Assembly: GCA_024741835.1 (NCBI GenBank)
Contig: JAENRP010000103.1
Span: forward strand, 43,026 to 107,025
DNA: 64,000 nucleotides
Direction of reading: 5' to 3'
From: Diplocarpon mali
Lineage: Eukaryota; Ascomycota; Leotiomycetes; Helotiales; Drepanopezizaceae
Positions 44,166 to 55,864 of the stretch are shown piece by piece. Within the stretch, counting starts at the first letter, position 1. The number at the start of each line of letters is the position of its first letter. The notes under the pieces are model-generated. The model saw only the letters and a list, made by a program, of their open reading frames with translations. It was not told where the DNA came from and did no database searches. The translations under genes were made by a program, and so were the position numbers.

Positions 44166-47100
44166 CTAATACTCCAAACCCTCCTCCTCGAGCTCAAGCT
44201 CCTCTCGCATTTGCTTTTCTGTGCAGTGTCAGCTGAGCCCTTCGCCGTTGGGAGTGAGCAACATACCCCATAACCTGCTTGCCGAGGCGGATATCATATT
44301 TGCTTTAGTTATAAGTTTATCACGGTATTTCGATTCGTCACCTCCATCTCTTGGCTTCCTTGGTTGTGCCTACCGGCGGCAAGTTAGCAGCTGCAGGCTC
44401 CTAGGGTGAACATCATACGAAAACTCACCATGAGAAGAATTGGCCAGATATCTTTGACATCCGCTGCCGCCAGCGCAGCTACAGTCTTAAATCCATTTTC
44501 CCAGAATATTCTTGCCGTTCGACTCTTCACGTATGTAACTTGAGCCAAAGCAAGAAGATCTGACTTTGCTCCTAGGACATGTTAGCTGTCTTCGAGTCAG
44601 GTAATGAAAACGCAGGAACGTAAAAATACCGGCCCTTAGCCTGTCAGAGAAGTGGTCGAGAACGGCTCCTAGCGCTCCCCAGTCCATGCGTTCGCAAAAC
44701 TTGATCATCCCAGCAGCGAATCCTTGACAAGTCTGTGCCAGGTTCTGAACTACGCCGCGGGGAATGTCATATTTTCGAGCCACTGCGTAGATTGGCATCT
44801 CATTGCATAAGTCGCGGAGTTGTAAGGCCGTGTAGAAGCGTCTGTATATACGAGCTGTCTCAATCTCTTGCGGCGTGGACTCTTTCATCGTGCCACCTTG
44901 CGCCCTGGATAAGATCAGCAGCCGTTTTTCATAGCCGGGACGAAGCTTGCATTTTGTTGATAATGTTAGGCTTCAGTCCGACGAAATCCATGGCTCTCAT
45001 GTTGCTTTCGTCGAAGCCTTCGACCTCCTGACGGAACTTTTGCCAGTTGATGTTGATCTGAGAACTTTGGACAGGTGTAAAGGTGTAGAGAACGTGCATC
45101 TCGCCATCCATCACGAACGCTTGGAGAGCTTTCCGGAGTTCCTTGTGGACGAAGATTCCGTCGTCAGGAGTAAGCGAAGATGCGACGATGGCTTGGCCCA
45201 GAAGAGTAGCCCTATAAATGGAACCTTTCCGGAGAAGGAGTTGACTATCTTCGAGATCTTGTATGGTAGATTTTACCATACTTGCGAGCTCTCCGTGGTC
45301 CATCGAGTGATATAGGAGTGTCTTCCTCATGTAATCATCAACCGACTCATCATCTTCTGCCATTTTGGTTGCTATAACCTCGAGCAGGGCTCTGAATGAC
45401 AAGGTTAGAATGATAAGATATCTCTGATGAAATATGGCCGACCTTTTGATCCCTTTCTTGTCTGACACCAGACAACTCTCGATGCTAGGGAGCTCCGCTT
45501 CCATCAGCTCAGCTACGGCCTCTAGATCGCTCTTCTGACAGCAGAGATATGTTTCGCCAATCTCATCCTTTCCTTTTCGCCCAGCCCTTCCTCTCATCTG
45601 ACGCCTTCTCCAAGGTTAGCTGTCAAAGCACAACGAAAAGACTGGCATAACTTGCAGCATCGAGGGTCCAACCAAGTCAGCGCCCATCCGGGCTCCATGC
45701 AGAATAACCCTTCTTGCGGGTAGGTTGATCCCTGCGGCAAGACTGCACGTCGCAACAACCACCTTGACAACTCCTTCGTCAAAGGCAGTCGCAATGAGAT
45801 CGCGCTCTTCGGTCGTCAAGCCAGCGTCTTTGATCATATCAGTTACAACCCAGAAAACCACAAGGCCAAGAGACATACGATGGAACGCAACCCCAACTGG
45901 AATTGTTTTTCCCAGAACTTGGTCCAGTCCAGTGTTCGTGCTCCTCAAGTCGTTAAGCAATTCTCTCCGCCGATCCATGGTCAAAGATTCCACCTGCTCA
46001 GGTTGAGGGAGTACCTGACTGATGAGTTGAGCATCCCTTTCGCATCCTACGCGGCTGCTACAGAACACTAACGCACCGTAGCCCGCCCTCGCAGTTTCAT
46101 TTGCTAGCGCAACCACCGAATTAGTCAGGGGGTTGTTTAGTTCCTTGCATCCCGATTGCTGTATGGTTCTATATGCTTGAGGTTTTGGTTGTGTCATAGC
46201 CTGAGCCTGGGTCAATTCCGATTGCACATTCAGTTGTGTAGCGGTCTGGTAGAATCGGCTGGAGCTGGAAGCTGGATAGATAGCGTTATCAAAGACCAAG
46301 TGCTCCTCCACGGGAACGGGCCTGTACTTGGAAACATAGAATTTGGCATTGTCGAGCCATTTGGCGAGCAATTCTGCATTCTGTACAATTAATTCAAGTC
46401 CTCGGTAAGGTTGCTGATGAACATACATGGAGCGTAGCGCTCATGCCAATCAGCTGCACGTCTTGTTCTAGGCACAGGAGCTTCGTGGCCATTAGTTCCA
46501 AGATGTAGCCCCGGCTCTCGTCGTCGATCATATGCAGCTCATCCATAACAACCACACCCAGCTTCCGGATGGTTGAGTCTTCGATAGCTGCATTCACCAA
46601 TGAGTTTGCCTTGCTACCGTCAGCGAATTCCCCTCGTTCTTACTGTGGGTCGCCAAATACCTTCTCAATTGTACAGACCGCAATATCCATGTCATGCCAG
46701 GAAGACTTGATCTTACTACCGCCGAAAAAACCTGCAACCCTCACCGTGTTCTCGTCTTCGCGACTTCGCCACGCAGTCGGCCGTTTTGGGAGGTTGGAGG
46801 CATCTTTTGCCTTCGATATCCCGTCAACAACTTTTCTCAGCCATTTTAACTTTTCTTGCACAAGTGCGACATAAGGAAGAACTAGCAAGGCCTTTTTCTC
46901 GGGGTTATCAAGGATCTTTTTGAGCATCAAGATGTCCGCAACGAGAGACTTTCCACCCCCAGTTGGAGCCGTATAGACAAGATTGGCTTCCCCCCCTAAT
47001 CCACCGCTTCTCAAGAGGCACTCGGACTGCCACGGGTAGATTGATTTAATTCCGAGAGATTCCAGGTTACTCGTAAGCATTTGGGGGAGTCCGTAGGCCG

Positions 47101-47506
47101 GATGAGATAGATCCAGCAATGGATTTGCAGTTCCCGAGGGAGTTAGGGCCAGGGCTTTCCTCTGCGAATATTCAGATGGCCCATGGCTACCAGGATTGTC
47201 TTGGATGACGCCGGCCCTCAGGATTCTGATGTTGCTGTCTTGGACGGTAGGCCTGCGAAACTCCCCTCTACTCGCCATCTCACCAAGAACTGGACTCTTG
47301 CCATCCTCCCGTCGCTCCTGGAAATCGTCGATGTTTCTCTTGAGCCCCGCGCGCGAGACAGTCGTATGAGTGTTGACGGTCGTGGTGTGGCAGGTGGCAG
47401 TGGTAGCATAACCCCTGACCTTGTTTTTGTTGACATTGGCACTCATCATGTTACTAAGCGAGTACGCGCCTGCAAGTTCTCCAGGCATGTATGTGCCCAT
47501 GCGCAT
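44166..47506 (-). CDS. HELQ / Mus308-type DNA helicase, 958 aa, ten exons
   Basis: Superfamily-2 3'-5' helicase of the HELQ/POLQ-helicase group, expected to act in crosslink and double-strand-break repair at stalled forks. Exons: 46661-47506, 46427-46609, 45879-46380, 45652-45827, 45443-45597, 44951-45391, 44630-44904, 44429-44571, 44267-44369, 44166-44218. Motifs in order: Q-like YPWQSECL, Walker A TAPTGGGKS (about 178-186), DELH box (about 306), IGMSATL, HHAGLTTEERDLI, and motif VI QMRGRAGRKG. The C-terminal half has the helical Sec63-like/ratchet region with KPNIINKMAQGGTMKES and ends ELELEEEGLEY. No polymerase domain follows, so it is a stand-alone helicase like HELQ. The intron at 44905-44950 appears to use a GC donor. 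The N-terminal 130 residues are low-complexity; an in-frame stop lies just before the chosen ATG. Confidence 0.9.
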
Positions 47507-47730
47507 TTACGCCCGGTGAAGGCAGGAGGTGTGCCGAGCGACGGCGTGGATCTCGGAATCCAGCTTTCGCCGGTGCAGGCTAATTGCAGGGGCGTGCAAG
47601 AACAGAATGGTTGCGTGGGTGATTCGAGCTCGTTGCTCGGTAGCGACACAGTAGGAGGTATCCCTTACATCCCCATTTCTTGGATGAGGTCGGGACAAGT
47701 GTCCGGCAGCCGTTGCCGGCGGGTCTCCAC

Positions 47731-47740
47731 GTCACGTGAC
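47731..47740. promoter_or_regulatory. GTCACGTGAC palindrome, E-box core
   Basis: Perfect 10-bp palindrome centred on CACGTG, 225 bp upstream of the helicase start codon. It matches binding sites of Cbf1-like and other bHLH factors. Whether it is used is not shown by the sequence. Confidence 0.45.
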
Positions 47741-48692
47741 GCGTCCACAGCAGATACGCACTAGCCCGCTCTCGTCCTAGCTTCGGATCTAGCCCCTCGC
47801 GGTTTCTAGGGCCTGTATTGACGTCGGATGAATCGTTGTCACCCTAGGCACTACTCGCGCGACTAGATTCCTCGTAGCTCCAGCGAAACCTCCTCGTCCG
47901 GCCCAGATCGGTTGCTTGGTTCCGCATCAACGACGGCCAGAATCATAGAGACGCATTGTCTCGCCATCATCAGCTTGCCTGGCCGGCGTGGTGCTTATCG
48001 GAATTGCCAGGGCGCGGAATCTCCCCTACTCCTTCGGATCGGCGTGGCAGTCGAACCTTTCCACACACCGCGGGATGTACATGGTCGTAAGGATCTTCTC
48101 TCCTGCGGGACTTTCGCCAGACCCAACAGAATCTTGCCTGGCCGTCGAGGACCGACGCGGGCGACCACGAGGGAGGGGGGGAAATGAAGATGATCAAGCA
48201 ACAGCAGACGGGTAGGTAAGGTCGGTCGGTGACGACGATGTCTGCCCGGCAAAGGAATGGGATCCCGCCCACTACCAATCAACTCTTGTCAGAGTCTCAA
48301 GTCCGGAGCGCCCGCGTTGCAGTGCCTTTTGAGCTCCCCACATGCGTCACAGGTCATCACTGGCCATCACGGCGTGAGACTGCCAGGAGTCCCCGAGGTA
48401 GGTGTGCACGCATGAAACTGAAATTCCCCCCCTCTCCATGAGCATCTCGTTGGAGTTGCGTTCAATTCACGTCCAGCTAGAGATTCGCGGTGATACAGAC
48501 CCAGGTACGTGCCACGGTAGAGAGGCACGTAAGACTCCAGTCAAACTCCAGGGCGTTTCCTTTAAACTAGGTCGGTCTCCGGGGAGGCCACAATCTCACC
48601 GCTGCCGGTTCTCGAATGCCTACTGTGTACCTAGACTTTCTGTCTATGCATGTATGTGCGTGATGGTTCGAACTTCCCGCCAGCCGCCCACC

Positions 48693-48720
48693 GGAGGAGG
48701 GGGAGGAGGGGGAGGGGGAG
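48693..48720 (+). other. Purine-rich G tract with G-quadruplex potential
   Basis: Near-continuous run of GGAGG and GGGGG units (four or more runs of at least three G within 30 bp) about 0.75 kb upstream of snt2. Could form a G-quadruplex or act as a GAGA-like element; equally could be simple-sequence drift. Confidence 0.55.
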
Positions 48721-49465
48721 CGAGTAGAGGCATGAGACATGGCCTAGGACAAACCTCGAGAGTGTGGGGAGGAATTTGAAGGGAAGATGGTTATGGGAGG
48801 CTCTTTCGGCAGAGACGTAGGTGTAAAACATTCCCCCGAGATGGGCCACTCATCTCGTATTCTGCTGGTCTGCCAGATGGCGGGTGACGAAGCCATCCCC
48901 CAGTGATTTGATTCTACGCAGCAGCATGGTGTTGTTCCCCGGTGCCGTAGTCCCTTCGCCAATCCCCCTGCTTGAGGCCTGGCGACTAGCGCCTCACCCT
49001 CGTCGACTCGTCGACGCTCCACCATGACTTTCCTTCCCAGACATCTGCAACCTCCAAATCCCCAAATCCGCGCCGAGAGCCGACTCGTCTCGCCCTGACA
49101 GCTGCTGAGCTCCCACGTGAACCTCTGTAGCATTCGCTCGCCGGCAGAGACTGTTTTCGCGACACCGTTTCCACGACGAATCCATAGCCTCGTCTGCTCC
49201 TAGTCCCAGTGGCACTGGTGCGTCTTGGGCGACATCACGCATACCATTGCACCCACCGCAACGCGATCGCGCCCGGAGATCTCTCGTCCCAACACCACTG
49301 TCGATCAATACAAGTCACACTGCCCCTCTGATGGGTCGAAGTCTGGTCTCCCTCGTCCGATAGCCTCGTACTCCAGCGCTTCTCGCCCGCCTATCTTGCG
49401 GGGAGCGCTTCCCCCCCACCGTTTAGGAGAGTGGCGGCAGGGACACTGCCCAGAACAGGTCTGCC

Positions 49466-52400
49466 ATGGCTAAAGATGGCTCTCGCCGATCAAGCATTGC
49501 AACCTCGACTCGTGCTCACTCCCCGCATGAGAACAACAACCATGCTCCAGCGCAAGAGCCGCCGCAAACTAGAGAAGCTGCTCCCGGCAATTGCCATCCC
49601 GGCCCATCGAAAGCTGGTACAAAAGCGTCTGCAGCGAACGGGATACAATCACAAACAGCGGAATCGCAGGCAATGACAGCGACCAACGCATCCCCTGCGA
49701 ACCTCTCCGCGAAGGAGGCAGCATCGAGTGGTACAGGTCCTGCTCTCACCTATGGAACACGATCGCGCAATCGAACGGGAATATCTCGGCCAAACTATGC
49801 CGAAGACAAGGAGCTCGATGTAGATTTGGAGCTTGCGTCTCCTGTGAAGGAGGGGAATGGGCGCAAATCGAGGGCAGTTGATTCAGCTCCCAGTACGGGC
49901 AATGGACATACACAGCCGAAGAGTACCAGCGGCCCAGGAGTAGAGCATTCTTTGGCAGTGCAATTCAATCCTAAAGAATCGATCCCTGGGACGTCTAGCT
50001 TTTCCGCCAATCCAGCAGCAGCTGGCACGCATTCGAAGAAGAGGAAGGCAGCGACTCAGGCTGCCACCCAGCCACAGCCACAAGTACCATTCCAGAACGC
50101 GCAACAGGCTATGAATCGGAAAGCTAGCATAGCCACGCCTGCCGGCGGTGTCGTCGAAGACTCGAATATGCTGAGCTTCGAAGGCTGCGGGGGACACTTG
50201 AAGGACAAGAAGCTCGTGGCTGATGACGGAACCATGCTGGAGGTCAACGGTGAGAAGAAGCGCTCCAGCTGAGTCCGGAAACCTCTCTGAACCTAATCTT
50301 AACGTGTCATAGATCATGTATATCTGGTTTGTGAGCCTCCTGGGGAGCCATACTATTTGGGACGAATCATGGAGTTCCTCCATGTGAATAACGACGCTAC
50401 GCAACCCATCGATGCTTTGCGACTCAACTGGTACTATCGTGCTAAGGATATCGGCCGCAAAGTCTATGATACCCGACAAGTATTCGCTTCCATGCACTCT
50501 GATGTCAGCCCCTTAACAGCACTTCGAGGGAAATGTCAAATTAAACACAAGGCCGAAGTTGCGAAGCTGGACGAGCTCAGAAAAACGAAAGACTGTTTCT
50601 GGTATGAGAAGCTATACGACCGCTACATCCATCGCTACTACGATGTTGTGCCGACCAGTCAGGTCATCAATGTACCTGCCGAGGTCAAGAAGGTCTTAGA
50701 TGAGAGATGGAAGTTCATTGTAGTTGAACCTACACGTGGGAAGGAGTTGACGAGTGCTGTCAAGTCTTGTAAGAGGTGTAGCAAGTACTGTGCAAGGTTT
50801 GTCTTTGGAGGGGTATATTTATTTGCCACGCTAATAATCGTAAAGTAGCGACTCTGTAGACTGTGCCGTATGTCGTAACACGTACCATATGAGCTGCGTG
50901 AGCCCCCCGTTGCTGAAGAAACCATCGCGAGGTTTCGCGTGGGCGTGTGGGCCTTGCAGTAAGGCCCAAGAGAAGAGGCTTGAAGCGCGCAACACGCCAA
51001 ATGTCAACGATCCGGAAGAGGAAGAGAATAATGAGGAAGATGAGGAGGCTCGCGAAAATATGGGAGATGAGCTTGAGCCTGGTCGGACAAGCGCAAATTC
51101 TGGTGAGGTCGATGTATCGTTTCACCCTGGCACAGCAGAGCAGATCCATCAAGCAAGTCAATGGTTATTTCGATACCTTGGTCAGCATTGCAACGTCGAG
51201 GATGCTCTGGACTACGACGATCGGATTTATCCGAGAGCAAGCTCGCGCCTGGGCCCACGGCATCAGGCCGTTGTTCCTGCCTGGCCTGGGAGACCCGTGG
51301 AGTATGTCAAGCCAATGGACGTGAAGCGAAAGTACACGAAAAGTGGTGGGCATAAGAAGGATACCAAAGCTTCCAAGGACGCGCTTGCAGCTCTAGAGGC
51401 TGACAGGATTGCTCGAGAAAATCGACCCAAATGGGTAATGGACGAACCAGTAGGCTATGTCCACCGAGGGGAGGATTACGAACCCGGCGACCCAAACAGT
51501 ACTGCCGAGCTTCTGTACAAGCTTCCTGACACAATAGAGATCCCTGGAAGAGCTGCTGATAGTTCCCACTCGGAAGACGCCCCTCAGCCTTCACGAGAGC
51601 AGATCATCTTCGGCTATATGGGCCATGCCGCAATGCTTGCTAGAGCCCTCGGACTCCCTGATTTATCGACTAACATGCTGGATGTGGCTCTTCATACTCT
51701 CCACCTGAACGGATATAATGTGGAAAAGGCGCTACACGTCCTGTCCCAAACGGACAAACGAGCATTCAAGGAACCCGATTTGACCGCGCTGGAGCTCAGG
51801 AAGTTCGAAGACGGGGTCTCGAAGTTCGGGTCAGAGTGGCACAGCCTCAAAAAGTTTGTGAAGACTGTGAGTGCCGCGAATATCGTTCGGTTCTACTATA
51901 CGTGGAAGAAGACACCACGTGGGAGGGAGGTGTGGGGAAATTACAAAGGCCGAAAGGGGAAGAAAGAGGCAAAGAGGGCAGCTACAGTTGGTAAATTACA
52001 GGATGATGTTGCGGACGAGAACGACGATTCTGCTTTTGACAACGAGAAAGCGTATGCGAAGAAGCGGCTGTTCCAGTGTAAGTTCTGCTCTACACGAGAG
52101 TCTCGGCAATGGCGGCGCGCCCCGAACACACCTGCGGGCACGATGATATCCGATAACCCGGGTGCAAAACCTTCGGCGAAAGATAAGAGTAACCAGTTCA
52201 TGGTCGCATTATGCAGAAGATGTGCTGAGCTTTGGCGTCGCTACGGTATCGAATGGGAAGACATAGACGAGGTCAAGAAGGCTGCGCAAACCGGCGGTAA
52301 AGCCTGGAAACGCAAAATGGACGAGGAGATCTTGAAAGAGCTCGTGGCAGCAAACGAGGTCACCAATCAGGCCATCAACGTTCCTCCCGCTGCGCCCGTA

Positions 52401-54729
52401 TCTTCAAATGCAACACCTCTTCCTGTTCCTACAAATCAGCCGAACGGCACGGAGCCGCCGAGAAAGAAGTTGAAAGGCTCATCTGACAGAGACCTGCTTG
52501 ATGCCAGCACGGAAGCGACTGTCATCCCAGGGCCAAAGAAGAAGGCGGTGCCTGAGAAGCCAGTGGGACCGCCACCTCCTCCGGAGCCGCCAAAGGCTAA
52601 GCTACTTCCCTGTGCGATCTGTGGCCAGATGGATCCGCTGGGTGATCAGCACCTGTCTTGCAAAGAATGCCGAATGACGGTGCACCGCAACTGTTATGGC
52701 GTAGTCGGCGAGAATCGAAGCCCCAGCAAATGGGTGTGCGATATGTGCTCGAATGATAAAAATCCTCAGGTTTCGATTGTAAGAGATCCTGCCTCACCTG
52801 CGCATTTTTCGGTATGCTAACAACTGCCAGCAATACAAGTGCACTCTCTGCCCTGTAGAGTACACAGAGCATGACTTTGTCGAGCCGCCCAAAGCTTCAC
52901 ACAGGAAGAAAACGGAGAAAGACCGAGAGCGCGACCGGCTTGAACGAGAAAGCGCTCAAAAGGTGGCTGACTACTTCCGCAAAAAACAAGAGGAGATGAA
53001 CAAGCCCGTCAATCCTCGCGAGCCTTTGAAGAGGACGGCAAATAATAATTGGGTCCATGTAACCTGCGCAGTCTTCACTCCGGAGGTGAAGTTCGGCAAT
53101 GCCAAGGCGTTGGAGCCGTCGGAAGGAATCCCATCGATCCCTACCGCAAGGTACGACGAGATCTGCAAGGTATGCAAGAAGAGTAAGGGTGCGTGCGTGA
53201 GCTGTCATTGCTGCAAAACATCGGGTAAGATTCTGTCGTTGATCTATCTTCAATCGCAGACCTGACGTTTCCCAGTACATGTCGAGTGCGCACACCAGGC
53301 GGGGTACGTCCTTGGCTTCGACATCACCCCGGTGAAGGGATCACGTCGTGACCAATTCAACATCGTCAATATCAAGGGAGAAGTTGGTACCATGGCCGCA
53401 GGCGTTTGGTGCAAGGAGCACGTCCCAGTCAAATCGATCATTCATCGTATGCAAGACATTGTCGACGCCGAGACAGGTCTCAACGCATTGCAGCTCTACG
53501 TGAAGACGTTCAAACAAGCAGACCTGACTTTGACTGGTACGGTTCGCAAGGCCACCCTTGTCAACCAATCCACGAAAGTACTCAACCCTCAGGTGCCCGT
53601 GGCGCAAGTTCCCAATCGACGATCTTCGACGACGACTGGTGCAGGTGGTAGAGGCTCCATATCTCATTCCAAGACAGAAGACGTGCCACGAGACAGTCTA
53701 TCTTCGATCACGAAAGCCTCCCCACGAAAGCTCTGCGTCACCTGTGAAATTGATGTCAGTCCAAAGTGGTGGCCATTTCCTCCAGAGACAGAAGAACCAT
53801 CTGCGCCCGCGGAGATGAGCTCGGAAGCTGGTGTCGACCGAGCTCATTCGGATGATTTGCCATTGACCAACGGTCATGCAGAAAACGGCTCTCCCGAAGT
53901 GATTGGTGGCACAAACGTAGCTCTTGCAGCAGCAGCTCTGCACCGAAATCCGGTGCATCCTATCGCCGTTTCTACAGAATTCCAATGTCACCAGTGTCAC
54001 TGGGACAAGATTCGGAAACACTCACCCTCTCCACCTCCTCCACCTCCACCTTCTGTGCACGCCCCTACAGAATCGTCACGCCCCCTCTTTGGTATTGCGG
54101 AATTGACCAGGATCTCAACTTCCGAACCAGAACTTGCGCGGCCAGCGTCTGCTTCCTTTTCGTGGCCTCCGCCGCCGCCATCGCTTCCACCGAATGGATC
54201 GTCTTATAATTGGTCTCGGCGATCTCCCGGACCCCAGGCCGTGTCTCATGTGAATCATCTGAATGGCAACCACTCTCCTCTGGGCAACCCTGGACACATT
54301 CATTCTCATGCTGAACAACCCCAGCTGCGACACCCTGCTCACGGGTTGCCTCATTCGCCTCGCCAGAATGGGCATCTTCCGCATGGTTCAAACGGATATC
54401 ATCCACAATCACCGCATCATAAAATGGGCTCTCCAGCACTTCACATGCAGAACAGTCATCACGCATCCCACGCTTCGTCCGGGCCGCCACCTCAGCATCT
54501 GACAAACGGGGGCCCACCACCCCGAGCACCCGAGCATCCATTCTCCCAGCACCACGCGCCGGTACACCCTCATTATGGGCCATCTCACGCAAGTCCGCCT
54601 GTGCATTTTGATCCTCATTCACAAGGTCGAGATACTATCAACCCGCAGAACAACAACGGTCGGTCAAATGACGGCCGAGTAAATGGTGGCGCGAGTGCAA
54701 GCCCGTCGTTACGGAATCTACTTTCATGA
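49466..54729 (+). CDS. snt2: Snt2-type chromatin protein (BAH, SANT, PHD, extended PHD), 1681 aa, five exons
   Basis: Histone-reading subunit related to yeast Snt2, which works with Ecm5 and the Rpd3 deacetylase in stress-responsive transcription; fungal orthologues affect growth, conidiation and virulence. Exons: 49466-50249, 50313-50796, 50849-52778, 52831-53224, 53276-54729. Domain order: disordered N-terminus; BAH at about 245-385 (DHVYLVCEPPGEPYYLGRI); PHD1 about 410-470 (CKRCSKYC, then CAVCRNTYHMSC); SANT about 735-785 (KFEDGVSKFGSEWHSLKKFV); a GATA-like zinc finger about 834-880 (CKFCSTRESRQWRR, then CRRCAELW); PHD2 about 1011-1058 (CAICGQMDPLGDQHLSCKEC); extended PHD about 1070-1245 (CTLCP, HVTCAVFTPEV, HVECAHQAGYVLG). 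A further Cys-rich part (CVTCEIDVSPKWW, FQCHQCHWDK) and a long His/Pro/Asn-rich tail close the protein. Ubiquitin-ligase activity has been proposed for yeast Snt2. Confidence 0.93.
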
Positions 54730-55864
54730 AATCAATCTGTACTATAGCAAGATACTACCTGGTTCCTCGTTGAATTGTATGTACGAATTGGGTCGGGAGG
54801 TTGGGTTAGGATCGTCCAGCCGATGGGGTTCTTAAGCGTGGCGTCTAAAGGGATGGGAAATGTATAAATAGATCATCGACACTGGGAAGGCGTATGATAA
54901 ATGCTCTGTTTACGAATGATAAGATAGATAGATCGTCTATACGTGTTTACTATCTACTGCTACTTTTGTGAGTGGTCATAACTTGACCCACGCCCAGTAA
55001 GCATGGAAAGCTGACCTCCCCTCTTAAGCTCTAGCAGATAGATGCCTTGGCGTGGCGAGTCTTCCACAGCGACGTCGGTGTGGAACAGCTGCTCTGGCTC
55101 ACATCCTATAGATATTGCCAAGAGTCCGAACTGACCACATGACATTCGGGCCCTGCCCAATATCGGGGAGAGCAGAATGTCCGGGCTGAGCGGTTTTCCT
55201 AGTCGAATTGCACCAGGAATCCAGCAAATCTGGCACTGAAATTCTTAATAGCTTCTATTTTTTGGTGTAAAGTACCGGTGATAATAAGAATCATCTATTC
55301 AGATATACCAAAATACAGCCAGATCACCAAGTTCAATTATGCTTAGAATTCATGGTATTGCGCAGTAGGTATTGTAGTAAAACGGGTGGGCTTTGGACGT
55401 AAGCTAATGAACCAAAGAACAATGCATATGATTTTAGTTATTTCTCAATCAGAAACAATTTTGCGACTAAGCTCAACCCGAACTTGAAACTACGTATCGG
55501 ATCATTCAACCTGCCGGCACTATGATTCTATCTCAATAAGTCTCTGACCAAATAGACCAGAAAATATTGAAAATATTGAAAAACTGCCTAGTCCCCATAC
55601 GACCCTAACGTCGTGAATTCAATCCCAACTATTGTTCATGGAAACCAATGCACACCCGATAATCCAAATCTTCCAAATCTACGCTGCTCACCTACCGTCT
55701 TTCAAGCAGGTTCCGTGCAAGTGTAGGATTCCATTGAGAGTACGAACAATCACGTGTAATCACGCTTTCGCAATCGACCACCTGCTGACACATCCATCTC
55801 TTCGTCAACAAGCTATTGACTGGACAGCCTGAGAACCCTCTCTCAGGACCCAGCCTCTGTCACG
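54730..55864. other. Intergenic, promoter of the Zn2Cys6 gene
   Basis: About 1.1 kb, AT-rich in the middle (55240-55600). It contains an E-box CACGTG at 55751-55756, about 110 bp before the next start codon. No gene or RNA recognised. Confidence 0.5.
55751..55756. promoter_or_regulatory. CACGTG E-box upstream of the Zn2Cys6 gene
   Basis: Core hexamer in ATCACGTGT context about 110 bp upstream of the ATG at 55865, a plausible distance for a fungal promoter element. Evidence is the match and position only. Confidence 0.4.

Larger units (their letters stand above)
47507..49465. other. Divergent intergenic region, helicase / snt2
   Basis: About 2 kb between divergent start codons, GC-leaning, holding both promoters and probably a long snt2 leader. 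Contains a perfect 10-bp palindrome with an E-box core (47731-47740) and a purine/G-rich tract (48693-48720). Open frames here show no family features. Confidence 0.5.

Noticed and set aside
47183..47764. 193-codon plus-strand frame over the helicase 5' end
   Set aside because: Overlaps the sense helicase exon and its promoter; no motif of its own.
49883..50497. 204-codon frame antisense to snt2
   Set aside because: Crosses the snt2 exon 1-intron-exon 2 border, where the sense strand encodes the BAH domain.
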